From NCBI RefSeq assembly GCF_001567565.1, contig NZ_LSSW01000019.1:79172-143171 (forward strand): a stretch of 64,000 nt of DNA. Reading direction: 5' to 3'. Shown here piece after piece: positions 50,698 to 59,663 of this stretch. Under the pieces are notes generated by a model that had not been told where the DNA came from, did no database searches, and saw only the letters and a list, made by a program, of their open reading frames with translations. Source of the DNA: Ectopseudomonas composti (GTDB lineage Bacteria > Pseudomonadota > Gammaproteobacteria > Pseudomonadales > Pseudomonadaceae). Every line of letters begins with the position of its first letter. Position 1 is the first letter of the stretch. The position numbers and the translations under genes were made by a program.

Positions 50698-51622
50698 ACT
50701 GCGTCTTGCGCTTGCCAGACAGGCGCGAGACGCCCAGCAGCACCAGCGCCAGGCCGGTGATCTGGTACAGGGTGATGGTCTCGCCGAGCATTACCCAGGC
50801 GGCGAACAGCGTCAGCACCGGGCCGAGGTTGCCGAACATGGCGGCATGGCTGGCACCCATGCGCTGCACCGCCAGGGCCAGCCAGTAGATCGGCAACACC
50901 GTCGACAGCACCGCCATCAGCGCCCCCTGCAGCCACACCTCACGAGGCAGGCTCATCAACTGCGAGGGATCGCGGGTCAAGCCATAGTGGATCAGCACCA
51001 TCAGCGCCGAAGCGCTGCCGGCCAGACCGGCCAGGCGCATCGAACCGACCCGGCGGATCACCACGCCGGTGCCCAGGTAGTACAGGGCGTAGGTCACGGC
51101 GCTGGCGAACACCCAGGCGGCGCCCAGCAGGATCTGCTCACTGTCTCCCTCGACGCGGATGTCATGCACCAGAGCGATGCCCAGGCCCAGGTAGCACAGG
51201 CCCAGGGCCAGGAAGGTGCGCGGCCCCGGGCGCTCGCCCAGCGCCAGCATCTGCAACAGCAGCACCAGCGTCGGGTAGGTGAACAGGATCAGCCGCTCCA
51301 GCCCGGCGCTGATGTACTGCAGGCCCTGGAAGTCGAACAGGCTGGACAGGTAGTAGCCGAACATCCCCAGCAGCAGGACATGCGCCCAGTCCTTCGCCGA
51401 CAGCCGCGCCAGCCCTGTGCCCCGGCTCAGCCACAGCAGCCAGAGAAACAACGGCAAGGCCAGCGCCATACGCAGGCTCAGCAGTGTCACGGCGTCCACC
51501 GGTGCGGCGGCGTAGGCCAGTTTGACGAAGATGGCTTTCAGGCTGAAGCCAGTGGCCGAGAGCACGGCGAACAGTACGCCACTGTCCAGGCTGCGGCGGT
51601 AGGAGGCGGTCAAGGCATTCAT
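50696..51622 (-). CDS. EamA-family (DMT) transporter
   Basis: 308-residue drug/metabolite transporter with ten predicted helices in two EamA repeats (SGVLFAVLSATGFSLKAIFV at the start of the first; AAWVFASAVTYALYYLGTGV at the start of the second; GETITLYQITGLALVLLGV at the end). The start at 51620-51622 fits the family; 24 upstream codons are not helical. Divergent (103-base gap) from the LysR gene at 51726, its probable regulator. Confidence 0.9.
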   Translation of the reverse strand: MNALTASYRRSLDSGVLFAVLSATGFSLKAIFVKLAYAAAPVDAVTLLSLRMALALPLFLWLLWLSRGTGLARLSAKDWAHVLLLGMFGYYLSSLFDFQGLQYISAGLERLILFTYPTLVLLLQMLALGERPGPRTFLALGLCYLGLGIALVHDIRVEGDSEQILLGAAWVFASAVTYALYYLGTGVVIRRVGSMRLAGLAGSASALMVLIHYGLTRDPSQLMSLPREVWLQGALMAVLSTVLPIYWLALAVQRMGASHAAMFGNLGPVLTLFAAWVMLGETITLYQITGLALVLLGVSRLSGKRKTQ

Positions 51623-51725
51623 GGGGCGGGGCTGCGGCAGGAAATAAGCTGTTATTCTGAATGGAAAACCAAACGGCCAGAATCGCAATTTCACGAAGTG
51701 AGCGTTCTGATTTGGAGAAGGCTAA

Positions 51726-52637
51726 ATGCATTTCGATCTGCCCGACCTGCGCCTGATTGCCGCCATTGCCGTCACTGGCAGCCTGAGCAAGGCGGCAGCG
51801 ACCTTTCCCGTTGCGGTGTCGGCGGCCAGCACCCGCCTGCGTCTATTCGAGGAGCGCTGCGGGCTGACGCTGTTCGTGCGCAGCAGCGACGGCATGACCC
51901 CGACGCCGGCCGGGCGTCTGGTACTGGAGGCTTGCCAGGGCGTGCTGAAGGAGGCTCGCCAGCTCAGCGACACCCTGCAGGAACTGAAGGGCGAGCGGCG
52001 CATCACCCTGCGCCTGGGCGCTTCCACGGTGGCCAACAGCACCTTCCTGCCAGCGGCGCTCGGCCCCTTCCTGGCCGACTACCCGGAAGTGGACCTGCAA
52101 CTGGCCGAGCAGGGCAGCAAAGCCGTATTGAGATCGGTGCGGGAGGGCGCCATCGACATCGGTGTGTACGACGGCAACCTGCCCACCGATGACCTGCTGT
52201 CACTACCGTTTCGCAACGACCGCCTGGTGATGCTGGTGCCGCACGGGCATGCGCTGATCGGCCAGCGCCCGGCCTCGCTGCGCGCTGCGCTCACTTACCC
52301 CTTCGTCTGCCTGCCGGCCGAGCGCGCGATGCAGCGTTTCATCGAATACATGGCGGTGCGCCACGCTCTGCCACTGAAGGTGCGCGTGCGTGCGCCGAGC
52401 TTCGATGCCATCGCCCAGCTGGTGGCGCAGGGCGTCGGCGTGTCCATGCTGCCCGAGGTGGCCGCGACCCGCTTCGCCCAGGAACTGCCGGTGACGGTAG
52501 TGATGCTGGAGGATGTCTGGGCTACCCGCGAGCTGCGCCTGTGCGTGCGCAGCTGGGACGCGCTGTCCTCCCATGCGCGGCAACTGGTCAGCTATCTCTC
52601 GCCCGAACGGCCAGCCGGCGACAGCCTGCGGGTGTGA
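51726..52637 (+). CDS. LysR-family transcription regulator
   Basis: 303-residue LysR regulator. HTH at residues 1-60 (LPDLRLIAAIAVTGSLSKAA, then AASTRLRLFEERCGLTLFVR), linker helix and periplasmic-binding-protein-like effector domain (RITLRLGASTVANSTFLPAA, LVAQGVGVSMLPEVAATRFA). Divergent from the EamA exporter, the standard regulator-exporter pairing. Confidence 0.93.
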   Translation: MHFDLPDLRLIAAIAVTGSLSKAAATFPVAVSAASTRLRLFEERCGLTLFVRSSDGMTPTPAGRLVLEACQGVLKEARQLSDTLQELKGERRITLRLGASTVANSTFLPAALGPFLADYPEVDLQLAEQGSKAVLRSVREGAIDIGVYDGNLPTDDLLSLPFRNDRLVMLVPHGHALIGQRPASLRAALTYPFVCLPAERAMQRFIEYMAVRHALPLKVRVRAPSFDAIAQLVAQGVGVSMLPEVAATRFAQELPVTVVMLEDVWATRELRLCVRSWDALSSHARQLVSYLSPERPAGDSLRV

Positions 52638-53042
52638 CGTAGGAGCGGCTTCAGCCGCGATAGAACCGCTCGCCGCTGAAGCGCCTCCCACGGTGCGTGG
52701 CTTGACCAGCTGCGTCCCGGCGTTGACGCGTGCGATGGGGGAGGGGCTTTCGTCTCTGGCATCCTGCTTGGCGCTACCTCCTGCATCCATCGACAAAAGC
52801 TCGCCGCTGAAGCGCCTCCTACGGTGCGTGGCTTGAGCGGCTGAGCTTCGATGTTGACGCGTGCACTGTTGGAGGAGCTTTCGGTTCGCTCTAGCTCCTG
52901 CGCCCATGCAGTCGCAGCCGCACAAAAGCTCGCCGCTAAAGCGCCTCCCACGGTGCGTGGCTTGACCAGCTGCGCGCCGGTGTTGAGGCGTACTGTGTGG
53001 GAGGGGCTTCAGCCGCGACAGCCCCTACACTAGCACCGCGCA
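52638..53042. repeat. Cluster of REP sequences in three ~130-bp tandem copies
   Basis: After a single REP (GGAGCGGCTTCAGCCGCGAT, 52643-52662), the phrase CTCGCCGCTGAAGCGCCTCC starts at 52669, 52800 and, with one change, 52929. The following CACGGTGCGTGGCTTGA..., CGTTGACGCGTG-type and GGGAGGGGCTTTCG-type blocks recur in each copy. Period is 131 then 129 bases. The last copy closes with GGGGCTTCAGCCGCGAC, an inverted REP. No gene is present here. Confidence 0.8.
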
Positions 53043-53816
53043 TCACTTGAAAAACTGGCTGGGCGTGGTGCCGAACTGTTTCTTGAACATGGTGGTGAAG
53101 GCGCTGGGGCTGTCGTAGCCCAGCTCCCCGGCGATGTCGATGATCTTCTCGCCCAGGGCGATGCGTTCCAGCGCAAGCAGCAGGCGTGCCTGCTGGCGCC
53201 ACTGGCCGAAGGTCATGCCGGCACCCTTCTGGAACAGGCGCTGGATGGTTTTCTCGTCCAGGTCCAGGCGAGCGCTCCAGTCGGCCAGTGTGGAGGCGTC
53301 GCCGGGGTCGTCCTGCAGCGTCGTACAGATCGGCTGCAGGCGCGGATCGGCCGGCTGCGGCAGGTGCAGCGGCAGGGTCGGCAGGATACGCAGCTCATCG
53401 AGGATCAGGCGCATCACCCGTGCCTCGCGCGAGTCCTCGGCGTAGGGCTGGGTAATGTCCACGGCGGCGCGAATCAGCTCGCTGAGCAGCGGTGAGATGG
53501 CCACGGCGCGGCACTCGCCGGGCATGTCCGGCAGGCTGTCGGGGCGCACGAAGACGCTGCGCATGCGCACGCTGCCGATGCAGCGGATCGCGTGCACCTG
53601 GCCGCAGGGCATCCAGATGCCGCGGCTCGGCGGCACCGTCCACTGGTTCATCGCCGAAGTCACCACCATCACCCCGGAAATGGCGTAGATCAGCTGGTGC
53701 TTGTTGCGGTGCGAGTGCGGTTCGATGATGGCGTTGAGCGGATAATCGGTGGCGCTGCTGCTGACCAGCCAGGGCGACGCGTCGATCTCGGCCAGCAATT
53801 TATCGGCTAAGCGCAT
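53043..53816 (-). CDS. AraC-family regulator with cupin domain
   Basis: 257 residues: AraC_binding cupin (EPHSHRNKHQLIYAISGVMV, WMPCGQVHAIRCIG) then two HTH motifs (TLADWSARLDLDEKTIQRLF; KIIDIAGELGYDSPSAFTTM, FKKQFGTTPSQFFK). Divergent (104-base gap) from the fosmidomycin-resistance-type MFS exporter, so likely its regulator. Confidence 0.92.
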   Translation of the reverse strand: MRLADKLLAEIDASPWLVSSSATDYPLNAIIEPHSHRNKHQLIYAISGVMVVTSAMNQWTVPPSRGIWMPCGQVHAIRCIGSVRMRSVFVRPDSLPDMPGECRAVAISPLLSELIRAAVDITQPYAEDSREARVMRLILDELRILPTLPLHLPQPADPRLQPICTTLQDDPGDASTLADWSARLDLDEKTIQRLFQKGAGMTFGQWRQQARLLLALERIALGEKIIDIAGELGYDSPSAFTTMFKKQFGTTPSQFFK

Positions 53817-53920
53817 GGGGCTGCCTTTTTTGCGAGGGTTGATGCCCTATCTTCGTGAGACAGGCGATTGCGCGGAGCCTAGCATAGCGCCGTTCCTCAC
53901 CTCGTCCGGAAGCTTCAAGC

Positions 53921-55138
53921 ATGTCCAGCAGTCCTGCCGTTACCTCCCTGGCCGGCGTTTCGCCCGCCAGTCAGGCCAGCCCCCTGGTGATGCGCGTGAT
54001 CGGCGCCTGCGCCCTGGCGCACCTGATCAACGACCTGATCCAGGCGGTGTTGCCCGCCATCTACCCGATGCTCAAGCTCAACTACGGCCTGAGCTTCGCG
54101 CAGATCGGCCTGATCACCCTGACCTTCCAGCTCACCGCCTCGCTGTTGCAGCCGTGGGTGGGCTACCACACCGACCGCCATCCCAAGCCCTGGCTGCTGC
54201 CGGCTGGCTCGCTGTGCACCCTGGTCGGCATCCTCATGCTGGCCTTCGTCGGCAGCTTCCCGGCGATCCTGCTGGCCTCGGCGCTGGTGGGCATCGGCTC
54301 CTCGACCTTCCACCCCGAGGCGTCACGCATCGCACGCCTGGCCTCGGGCGGGCGCTACGGCCTGGCGCAGTCCACCTTTCAGGTCGGCGGCAACGCCGGC
54401 ACCGCCTTCGGCCCGCTGCTGGCGGCGGCCATCATCATTCCCTACGGTCAGGGCAACGTCGCCTGGTTCGGTTTGTTCGCCGCCTTCGCCATCGTCGTGC
54501 TGTACGGTCTGAGCCGCTGGTATCGCCACCACCTGACGCTGTTCAAGCTCAAGCAGGGCGGCGTGGCCACCCACGGCCTGTCAGCCGGGCGGGTGAAGTT
54601 CGCCCTGCTGATCCTGGCGCTGCTGGTGTTCTCCAAGTACTTCTACATGGCCAGCTTCACCAGTTACTTCACCTTCTTCCTGATCGAGAAGTTCGACCTG
54701 TCTGTGGCCAGCTCGCAGCTCTACCTGTTCCTGTTTCTCGGCGCGGTGGCAGCTGGCACCTTCTTCGGCGGGCCGATCGGCGACCGCATCGGGCGCAAGC
54801 AGGTGATCTGGTTCTCCATCCTCGGCGTGGCGCCGTTCTCCCTGCTGTTGCCGCACGTCGGCCTGTTCTGGACCGGCGTGCTGAGCATGGTGATCGGCTT
54901 CATCCTCGCCTCGGCGTTCTCCGCCATCGTGGTCTTCGCCCAGGAGTTGCTGCCGGGCAACGTCGGCCTGATCGCCGGGCTGTTCTTCGGCCTGATGTTC
55001 GGTTTCGGCGGCATCGGCGGAGCGCTGCTCGGATACCTGGCGGACCTCCACGGCATCGAGCAGGTGTTCCTGCTGTGCTCTTTCCTGCCGCTGCTGGGCA
55101 TCCTCACCGCGTTGTTGCCGTCGCTGAAGGCGCGTTAA
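53921..55138 (+). CDS. MFS exporter, fosmidomycin-resistance (Fsr) type
   Basis: 405-residue 12-helix MFS protein. AHLINDLIQAVLPAIYPMLK, SFAQIGLITLTFQLTASLLQ, WVGYHTDRHPKPW (motif A) and GSSTFHPEASRIARLASGGR are characteristic of Fsr. Substrates in relatives include fosmidomycin; here unknown. Its last four bases overlap the convergent methyltransferase gene. Confidence 0.9.
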   Translation: MSSSPAVTSLAGVSPASQASPLVMRVIGACALAHLINDLIQAVLPAIYPMLKLNYGLSFAQIGLITLTFQLTASLLQPWVGYHTDRHPKPWLLPAGSLCTLVGILMLAFVGSFPAILLASALVGIGSSTFHPEASRIARLASGGRYGLAQSTFQVGGNAGTAFGPLLAAAIIIPYGQGNVAWFGLFAAFAIVVLYGLSRWYRHHLTLFKLKQGGVATHGLSAGRVKFALLILALLVFSKYFYMASFTSYFTFFLIEKFDLSVASSQLYLFLFLGAVAAGTFFGGPIGDRIGRKQVIWFSILGVAPFSLLLPHVGLFWTGVLSMVIGFILASAFSAIVVFAQELLPGNVGLIAGLFFGLMFGFGGIGGALLGYLADLHGIEQVFLLCSFLPLLGILTALLPSLKAR

Positions 55139-55764
55139 CCCACACGCCGCCACACGCTGGCCAGCCAGGGTTGCTGGTCGCGTGGCAGGCCGGCGGGGCG
55201 GTAGTAGTGTTCCAGTTCGACGAAACCGGCCGCCGTGAGCCGCGCGCGCCAGCGTTCCAGATCGTGATAGCTGCCGTAGCGCGGGCCGTTCCAGCCTTCC
55301 TGATTCTCACCGCGCGGGTTGGAGCTGAACAGCACGCCGCCCGCTTTGAGCGCTGCGTGCAACTGGCCGAGTACGCGCGGCAGTTCCTGATCGGGTACAT
55401 GGAACAGGCTGGCGTTGGCGAAGATGCCGTCGAAATACCCGGCCGGCAGATCCAGTTCGAGAAAGCTCTGCTGCCACACCTCGCAGCTGCTGTCGGCGCG
55501 CGCCATGGCGACGAACTCGGCGCAGCCATCCAGGCCAACCGCTTCGTGACCAAGGCCGCTGAAGGTGCGCAGGTCACGTCCCGGGCCACAGCCGAAATCG
55601 AGGATGCGCCAGGGCTTGTCAGCCTCGATATGACGCAGCAGGGCGGCGATGTTCTGGCTCACGTCATGGTCGCGCGTGCCCTCGCGAAAGTCCTCGGCGC
55701 TGCTCTGGTAGTGGGCCAGGGTGAGGGCGCTGATCTGCGCCAGTTCGTCGGGGCTCAGGGGCAT
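55135..55764 (-). CDS. Class I SAM-dependent methyltransferase
   Basis: 209-residue methyltransferase. Motif I ILDFGCGPGRDLRTFSGLGH (about 55-74), acidic end of strand 2 in AVGLDGCAEF, then YFDGIFANASLFHVP and LKAGGVLFSSNPRGENQEGW. I start at 55762-55764 (MPLSPDELAQIS); 32 extra upstream codons have no homology. Substrate unknown. Tail-to-tail with the MFS gene. Confidence 0.88.
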   Translation of the reverse strand: MPLSPDELAQISALTLAHYQSSAEDFREGTRDHDVSQNIAALLRHIEADKPWRILDFGCGPGRDLRTFSGLGHEAVGLDGCAEFVAMARADSSCEVWQQSFLELDLPAGYFDGIFANASLFHVPDQELPRVLGQLHAALKAGGVLFSSNPRGENQEGWNGPRYGSYHDLERWRARLTAAGFVELEHYYRPAGLPRDQQPWLASVWRRVG

Positions 55765-55937
55765 GGTGGGGTTCCGGCAAAAGAACGCATTTAAACCGCT
55801 TATCGGGCTACACGGCCAGGGGCAGCATGGCCCTTGGTCGCCGACAATGAACCCGCGCACCGCTCGCAGAGTCCCATTTCCGAGGGGCGTAAACCGGCTG
55901 ACAGCAGTCGAACGCCCACAATCAAGGAGATAACGCG

Positions 55938-56222
55938 ATGGTTACGCACTACAAAGTCTCTGGCCACCTTGCCTGTGGCTCGCATGGTGAAAAGCTGCCG
56001 TCCACCACCGAACTGGCCAAGGTCAAATGCCGCAATTGCCGCAAGACCGAAGTCTTCACCGAAGCACGCCGCAATGCCCGTAATGCTGCGCGCCGTGCCG
56101 CCCGCCGTGAGAAGGCTGCGCGTGCGGTCAACGACTGGCGTAGCTCCTGGGAGGCGCGCCTGACCGCCTTGCCGGGCCGCCAGCGCCTGCCGCGTGGTTT
56201 CGGCGCCCAGGCATTCGTCTAG
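55938..56222 (+). CDS. Small Arg-rich Cys-containing hypothetical protein
   Basis: 94 residues. The N-terminal half has CGSHG and CRNC, possibly half of a zinc ribbon; the middle is an Arg/Ala-rich helix (RRNARNAARRAARREKAARA), so nucleic-acid contact is conceivable. AAGGAGATAACGCG precedes the ATG, a strong start. I recognise no named family. Confidence 0.7.
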   Translation: MVTHYKVSGHLACGSHGEKLPSTTELAKVKCRNCRKTEVFTEARRNARNAARRAARREKAARAVNDWRSSWEARLTALPGRQRLPRGFGAQAFV

Positions 56223-56235
56223 CGTGATGCTGATC

Positions 56236-56281
56236 GTGGGAGGGGCTGGGCCGCGAGCCACTGACGCGCCTCCCACGGTTC
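56236..56281. repeat. REP palindrome
   Basis: CGTGGGAGGGGCTGGGCCGC and inverse GCGCCTCCCACGG, the GTGGGAGGGGC class also seen at 25.4, 30.2 and 52.6-53.0 kb. Confidence 0.75.
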
Positions 56282-56421
56282 GCCTCGATGCACTCTCCAT
56301 GCGCTCAAGGTTCGATCCACGCAACAGGCTGTTCGTGCGTTTGCCCCGCAACCGCGCCATGACGTAGATTGGCCGGCTCACCTCGACCGGCGCCAGCCGG
56401 TCATGCCTCAAGGTTTCTGCC

Positions 56422-57663
56422 GTGCCCGCTGCCCCCGTTTCCGTCTACCGGCTTCCCGGTTTCCTGCCTTTTCTCATCTCCCGAATCGTGGTGGTCTTCG
56501 CCGTGCAGATTCAGGCCATCGTGGTGGCCTGGCAGGTCTACGATCTGACGCGCGATCCGTTGTCGCTGGCCTATGTCGGCCTGGCCCAGTTCATTCCCAT
56601 GCTGCTGCTGTTGATGCCGGCCGGCGATCTGATCGACCGCTACGACCGCAAGCTGATCCTCATGCTCAGTTGGTTGGTCGAGGGTGTGTGTGCGGCGGCG
56701 CTGCTGTGGCTGTCGCTGAGCGAGGCGCCGGTCGCCTGGTACTACGCGGTGCTGGTGCTCTACGGCTGTGGCCGGGCCTTCACCGGGCCGGCGCTGTCGA
56801 GCCTGTTGCCGCAGATCGTGCCGCGCGAGCGCCTGGCCGCAGCCATTGCCGCCAACAGCATGATCATGCGCGGCGCGACCATTTCCGGCCCGGTGCTGGG
56901 CGGCGCCCTGTACGCCATCGGTGGTGGCGGGCTGACCTACTCCGTGTGCCTGGCCTGCTTCCTCGCCGGCTCCGCGTTGCTGCCGCTGGTGCCCGTGCGT
57001 TACGCGGAAAAGATGCAGGCGCTGGAGTCCACGGCCTGGGCGCGCTTCACCGCCGGCATCCACTTCATCCGCACCCGGCCGATCATCCTCGGCACCATCT
57101 CCCTGGACCTGTTCGCCGTGCTGCTCGGTGGCGTGGTTGCGCTGTTGCCGATCTATGCCCAGGAGGTGCTGGAGGTCGGGCCGACAGGCCTCGGTCTGCT
57201 GCGCAGCGCCATGGCCATCGGCGAGGTGTCCGTCGGCCTGTACCTGAGCATGAAACCGTTCAACCGCCATGTCGGCCTGGTGATGTTCGGTGCGGTCGCG
57301 CTGTTTGGCCTGGCCAATCTGGTGTTCGCCCTGTCCAGTCTGTTCTGGCTGTCGTTCGCCGCGTTGGTGGTGGCCGGTGGTGCGGACATGGTGAGCATGT
57401 ATATCCGCTCATCCCTGGTGCAGTTCTCCACGCCGGACACCATGCGCGGCCGGGTCAATGCGGTGAACATGCTGTTCATCGGCTCTTCCAACGAACTGGG
57501 CGAGTTCCGCGCCGGCACCAGCGCCGCCTGGTTCGGCGTGGTGCCGGCGGCGCTGCTCGGCTGCGCCTGCACCCTGACCGTCACCGGCGGCTGGATGCTC
57601 GGCTTCAAGAGCCTGCGCAAGGTCGACCGCTTCGAGGATGCGTCGCCGAGCAAGCCGGCGTGA
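56422..57663 (+). CDS. MFS transporter, EntS/MFS_3 type
   Basis: 413-residue 12-helix MFS protein of the enterobactin-exporter (EntS-like) group: FLISRIVVVFAVQIQAIVVA, PAGDLIDRYDRKLILMLSWL (motif A), RSSLVQFSTPDTMRGRVNAV and SSNELGEFRAGTSAAWFG. The start codon is GTG at 56422. No siderophore genes are nearby, so the substrate is open. Confidence 0.88.
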   Translation: MPAAPVSVYRLPGFLPFLISRIVVVFAVQIQAIVVAWQVYDLTRDPLSLAYVGLAQFIPMLLLLMPAGDLIDRYDRKLILMLSWLVEGVCAAALLWLSLSEAPVAWYYAVLVLYGCGRAFTGPALSSLLPQIVPRERLAAAIAANSMIMRGATISGPVLGGALYAIGGGGLTYSVCLACFLAGSALLPLVPVRYAEKMQALESTAWARFTAGIHFIRTRPIILGTISLDLFAVLLGGVVALLPIYAQEVLEVGPTGLGLLRSAMAIGEVSVGLYLSMKPFNRHVGLVMFGAVALFGLANLVFALSSLFWLSFAALVVAGGADMVSMYIRSSLVQFSTPDTMRGRVNAVNMLFIGSSNELGEFRAGTSAAWFGVVPAALLGCACTLTVTGGWMLGFKSLRKVDRFEDASPSKPA

Positions 57664-57853
57664 CGTAGCCCGGGCGCAATCCGGGGCCAGCAGCCAGAAC
57701 AAATTTCACCCAGCGGGCGTGGGAGAGCTAACGGTCTCCCATTGCAATGATGTAGCGCAATTCACTGCAATCCATGCGCGCGTACGCTTCAGCCATGATC
57801 CTGCGAAGTTCCTGCAGGATGTTTGCGACTCAACTGAGCATGGAGGTTGAAGC

Positions 57854-58921
57854 ATGAAAGCAGCGCGTTTCTACGACCGGGGCGACATTCGTATCGAGGA
57901 CATCCCCGAGCCAGTGGTCAAACCCGGTACCGTCGGCATCGACGTCGCCTGGTGCGGCATCTGCGGCACTGACCTGCACGAGTTCATGGAAGGGCCGATC
58001 TTCATCCCGCCTTGCGGCCATCCACACCCGATTTCCGGCGAATCGGCGCCCGTCACCATGGGCCATGAGTTTTCCGGGGTGGTCTACGCAGTGGGCGAAG
58101 GCGTCGATGACATCGAGGTTGGGCAGCATGTGGTGGTCGAGCCCTACATCATTGCCGACGACGTACCCACCGGGCCGGGCGACCGCTACCACCTGTCCAA
58201 GGACATGAACTTCATCGGCCTGGGCGGCCATGGTGGTGGTCTGTCGGAAAAGATCGCCGTCAAGCGCCGCTGGGTTCACCCGATTTCCGACAAGATCCCG
58301 CTGGATCAGGCCGCGCTGATCGAGCCGCTGTCAGTCGGCCATCATGCCTTTGTGCGCAGTGGTGCCAAGGCTGGCGACGTGGCGCTGGTCGGTGGTGCCG
58401 GGCCGATCGGTCTGCTGCTGGCGGCGATCCTCAAGGCCAAGGGGCTGAGCGTGATCATCACCGAGCTGAGTGCCAAGCGCAAAGAGAAGGCCCGTGAATC
58501 CGGTGTAGCCGACCACATTCTCGACCCCTCGCAGGTGGATGTGGTCGAGCAGGTGATGGCGCTCACGGGCGGCAAAGGGGTGGATGTGGCCTTCGAGTGC
58601 ACCAGCGTCAACAAGGTGATGGACGCCCTGGTCGCCGCGACCAAGCCCACAGGCGTGGTGGTGATCGTGTCGATCTGGAGCCATCCGGCCACCATCAACG
58701 TGCACAGCGTAGTGATGAAGGAACTCGACGTGCGCGGCACCATTGCCTACTGCAACGACCATGCGGAAACCATCAAGCTGGTCGAGGAGGGCAAGATCAA
58801 CCTCGAACCCTTTATCACCCAGCGCATCCAGCTCGACGACCTGATCGCCAAGGGCTTCGACACCCTGATTCACAACAATGAATCGGCGGTGAAAATCATC
58901 GTTCAGCCGCGTTTGAAGTAG
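57854..58921 (+). CDS. 2,3-butanediol dehydrogenase (zinc MDR family)
   Basis: 355-residue medium-chain dehydrogenase interconverting butanediol and acetoin with NAD. Catalytic zinc ligands: Cys in WCGICGTDLHEF, His-Glu in MGHEFSG and Glu in VVVEPYI; nucleotide fold GGAGPIGLLLAA; HGGGLSEKIAVKRRWVHPIS is a family mark. The usual four-cysteine structural-zinc lobe is missing (IIADDVPTGPGDRYHLSKD replaces it), as in Pseudomonas butanediol dehydrogenases I know. No aco genes follow in the window. Confidence 0.88.
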   Translation: MKAARFYDRGDIRIEDIPEPVVKPGTVGIDVAWCGICGTDLHEFMEGPIFIPPCGHPHPISGESAPVTMGHEFSGVVYAVGEGVDDIEVGQHVVVEPYIIADDVPTGPGDRYHLSKDMNFIGLGGHGGGLSEKIAVKRRWVHPISDKIPLDQAALIEPLSVGHHAFVRSGAKAGDVALVGGAGPIGLLLAAILKAKGLSVIITELSAKRKEKARESGVADHILDPSQVDVVEQVMALTGGKGVDVAFECTSVNKVMDALVAATKPTGVVVIVSIWSHPATINVHSVVMKELDVRGTIAYCNDHAETIKLVEEGKINLEPFITQRIQLDDLIAKGFDTLIHNNESAVKIIVQPRLK

Positions 58922-58935
58922 CTGCCAGCCTTACA

Positions 58936-58967
58936 GAGCGGGCCGTATCGCGTACGGCCCGTTCTGC
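58936..58967. terminator. Hairpin after the butanediol dehydrogenase gene
   Basis: CGGGCCGTA and TACGGCCCG form a perfect stem (loop TCGCG), starting about 17 bases past the stop; only a short TTCTGCT follows. Probable terminator. Confidence 0.65.
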
Positions 58968-58968
58968 T

Positions 58969-59320
58969 CACATAATCTGTTGGCAGTCCTGTGGATAAAC
59001 TGCGCAAAAGCGCGTTTCAGCCAGCTTTTCCGGGGCCTGACCGAGGCCGCTCAGTTTTTGCCCAGCGATGGCTTTGCATCGCTATCACTGCTGTCTATAG
59101 CCATATGAATCAATCACTTGTGTCGATTCTCCGGTGACCAGGCAGGATCTGGCCCATCACATGGCACTCATGCACAGAATCTGGGGACTGTGCTGTGGAT
59201 AAGATGAGGGAAAACTCTGCGAGGGCAGGTGCTCAAAGGACTGCGCGGGATTGGTGATTTTTTGCCACCTGCTGGTTTGGGTACTCACCCTTCGATGCGC
59301 TGACGCGGCAATCCGTCAGG
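58969..59320. other. Gene-free boundary segment with two DnaA-box-like 9-mers
   Basis: No gene is visible. TGTGGATAA, the exact complement of the DnaA box TTATCCACA, occurs at 58990-58998 and 59194-59202. Two boxes without AT-rich unwinding DNA do not make an origin. This segment is the last with core-like composition before the repeat-rich array end. Confidence 0.5.
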
Positions 59321-59452
59321 CTCTTCCTCGACGACTCCACGCATCCTCCCGAAAGGGCTACTCACGCGTCTGAGCTCTTATCGTAAGGTGCGTTTTGCAG
59401 GTCACCGCTTTTGACATGCAGTGGTTGCAAGGGCGGTAAATAAATATGCCCC
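59321..59452. repeat. Copy A of a diverged ~135-bp direct repeat
   Basis: Starts CTCTTCCTCGACGACTCCA, continues with a CTCC-GAAAGGGCTACTC block and ends GGTTGCAAGGGCGGTAAATA then AATATGCCCC. Every block has a counterpart in order at 59664-59801. Confidence 0.65.
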
Positions 59453-59469
59453 TTTTTTGAATTGCTGAC

Positions 59470-59655
59470 GTATTGGTTTCGCCCTGCCGGGCGAGTCACT
59501 TTTGTCTCCGGTGGCCGTCCCGACAAAAGTAACCAAAACCGCCGGCCCCGCCATCCGGCCCCGGCTTCGCCGGGGTTCGTTCGCTCCATCATCGTTCCAG
59601 AGGCACGCTGCGAAGGGCCATCCCTGGCCCATCGCAGCTCTCGCGGCATCCATAC
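59470..59655. repeat. GC-rich repeat-type sequence between the two copies
   Basis: Contains ACTTTTGTC / GACAAAAGT inverted arms (59507-59515, 59521-59529) and GGCCCCGGCTTCGCCGGGG hairpin, followed by GCGAAGGGCCATCCCTGGCC. Several short frames cross it, none protein-like. It resembles the dispersed CCGGGCGAGT-ACTTTT noncoding repeats of pseudomonads (recalled). Confidence 0.45.
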
Positions 59656-59663
59656 CGCTCAAC

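Noticed and set aside
52638..53042. A CRISPR array
   Set aside because: The repeats are about 130 bp apart, degenerate, palindromic REP type, and only three; no cas genes.
53749..55794. Plus-strand 681-codon open frame
   Set aside because: Out-of-frame shadow of the Fsr-type MFS gene and antisense to the methyltransferase; Arg/Pro-rich with no domains.
58990..59202. A replication origin
   Set aside because: Only two DnaA-type 9-mers, no AT-rich unwinding region and no dnaA/dnaN-type neighbours.
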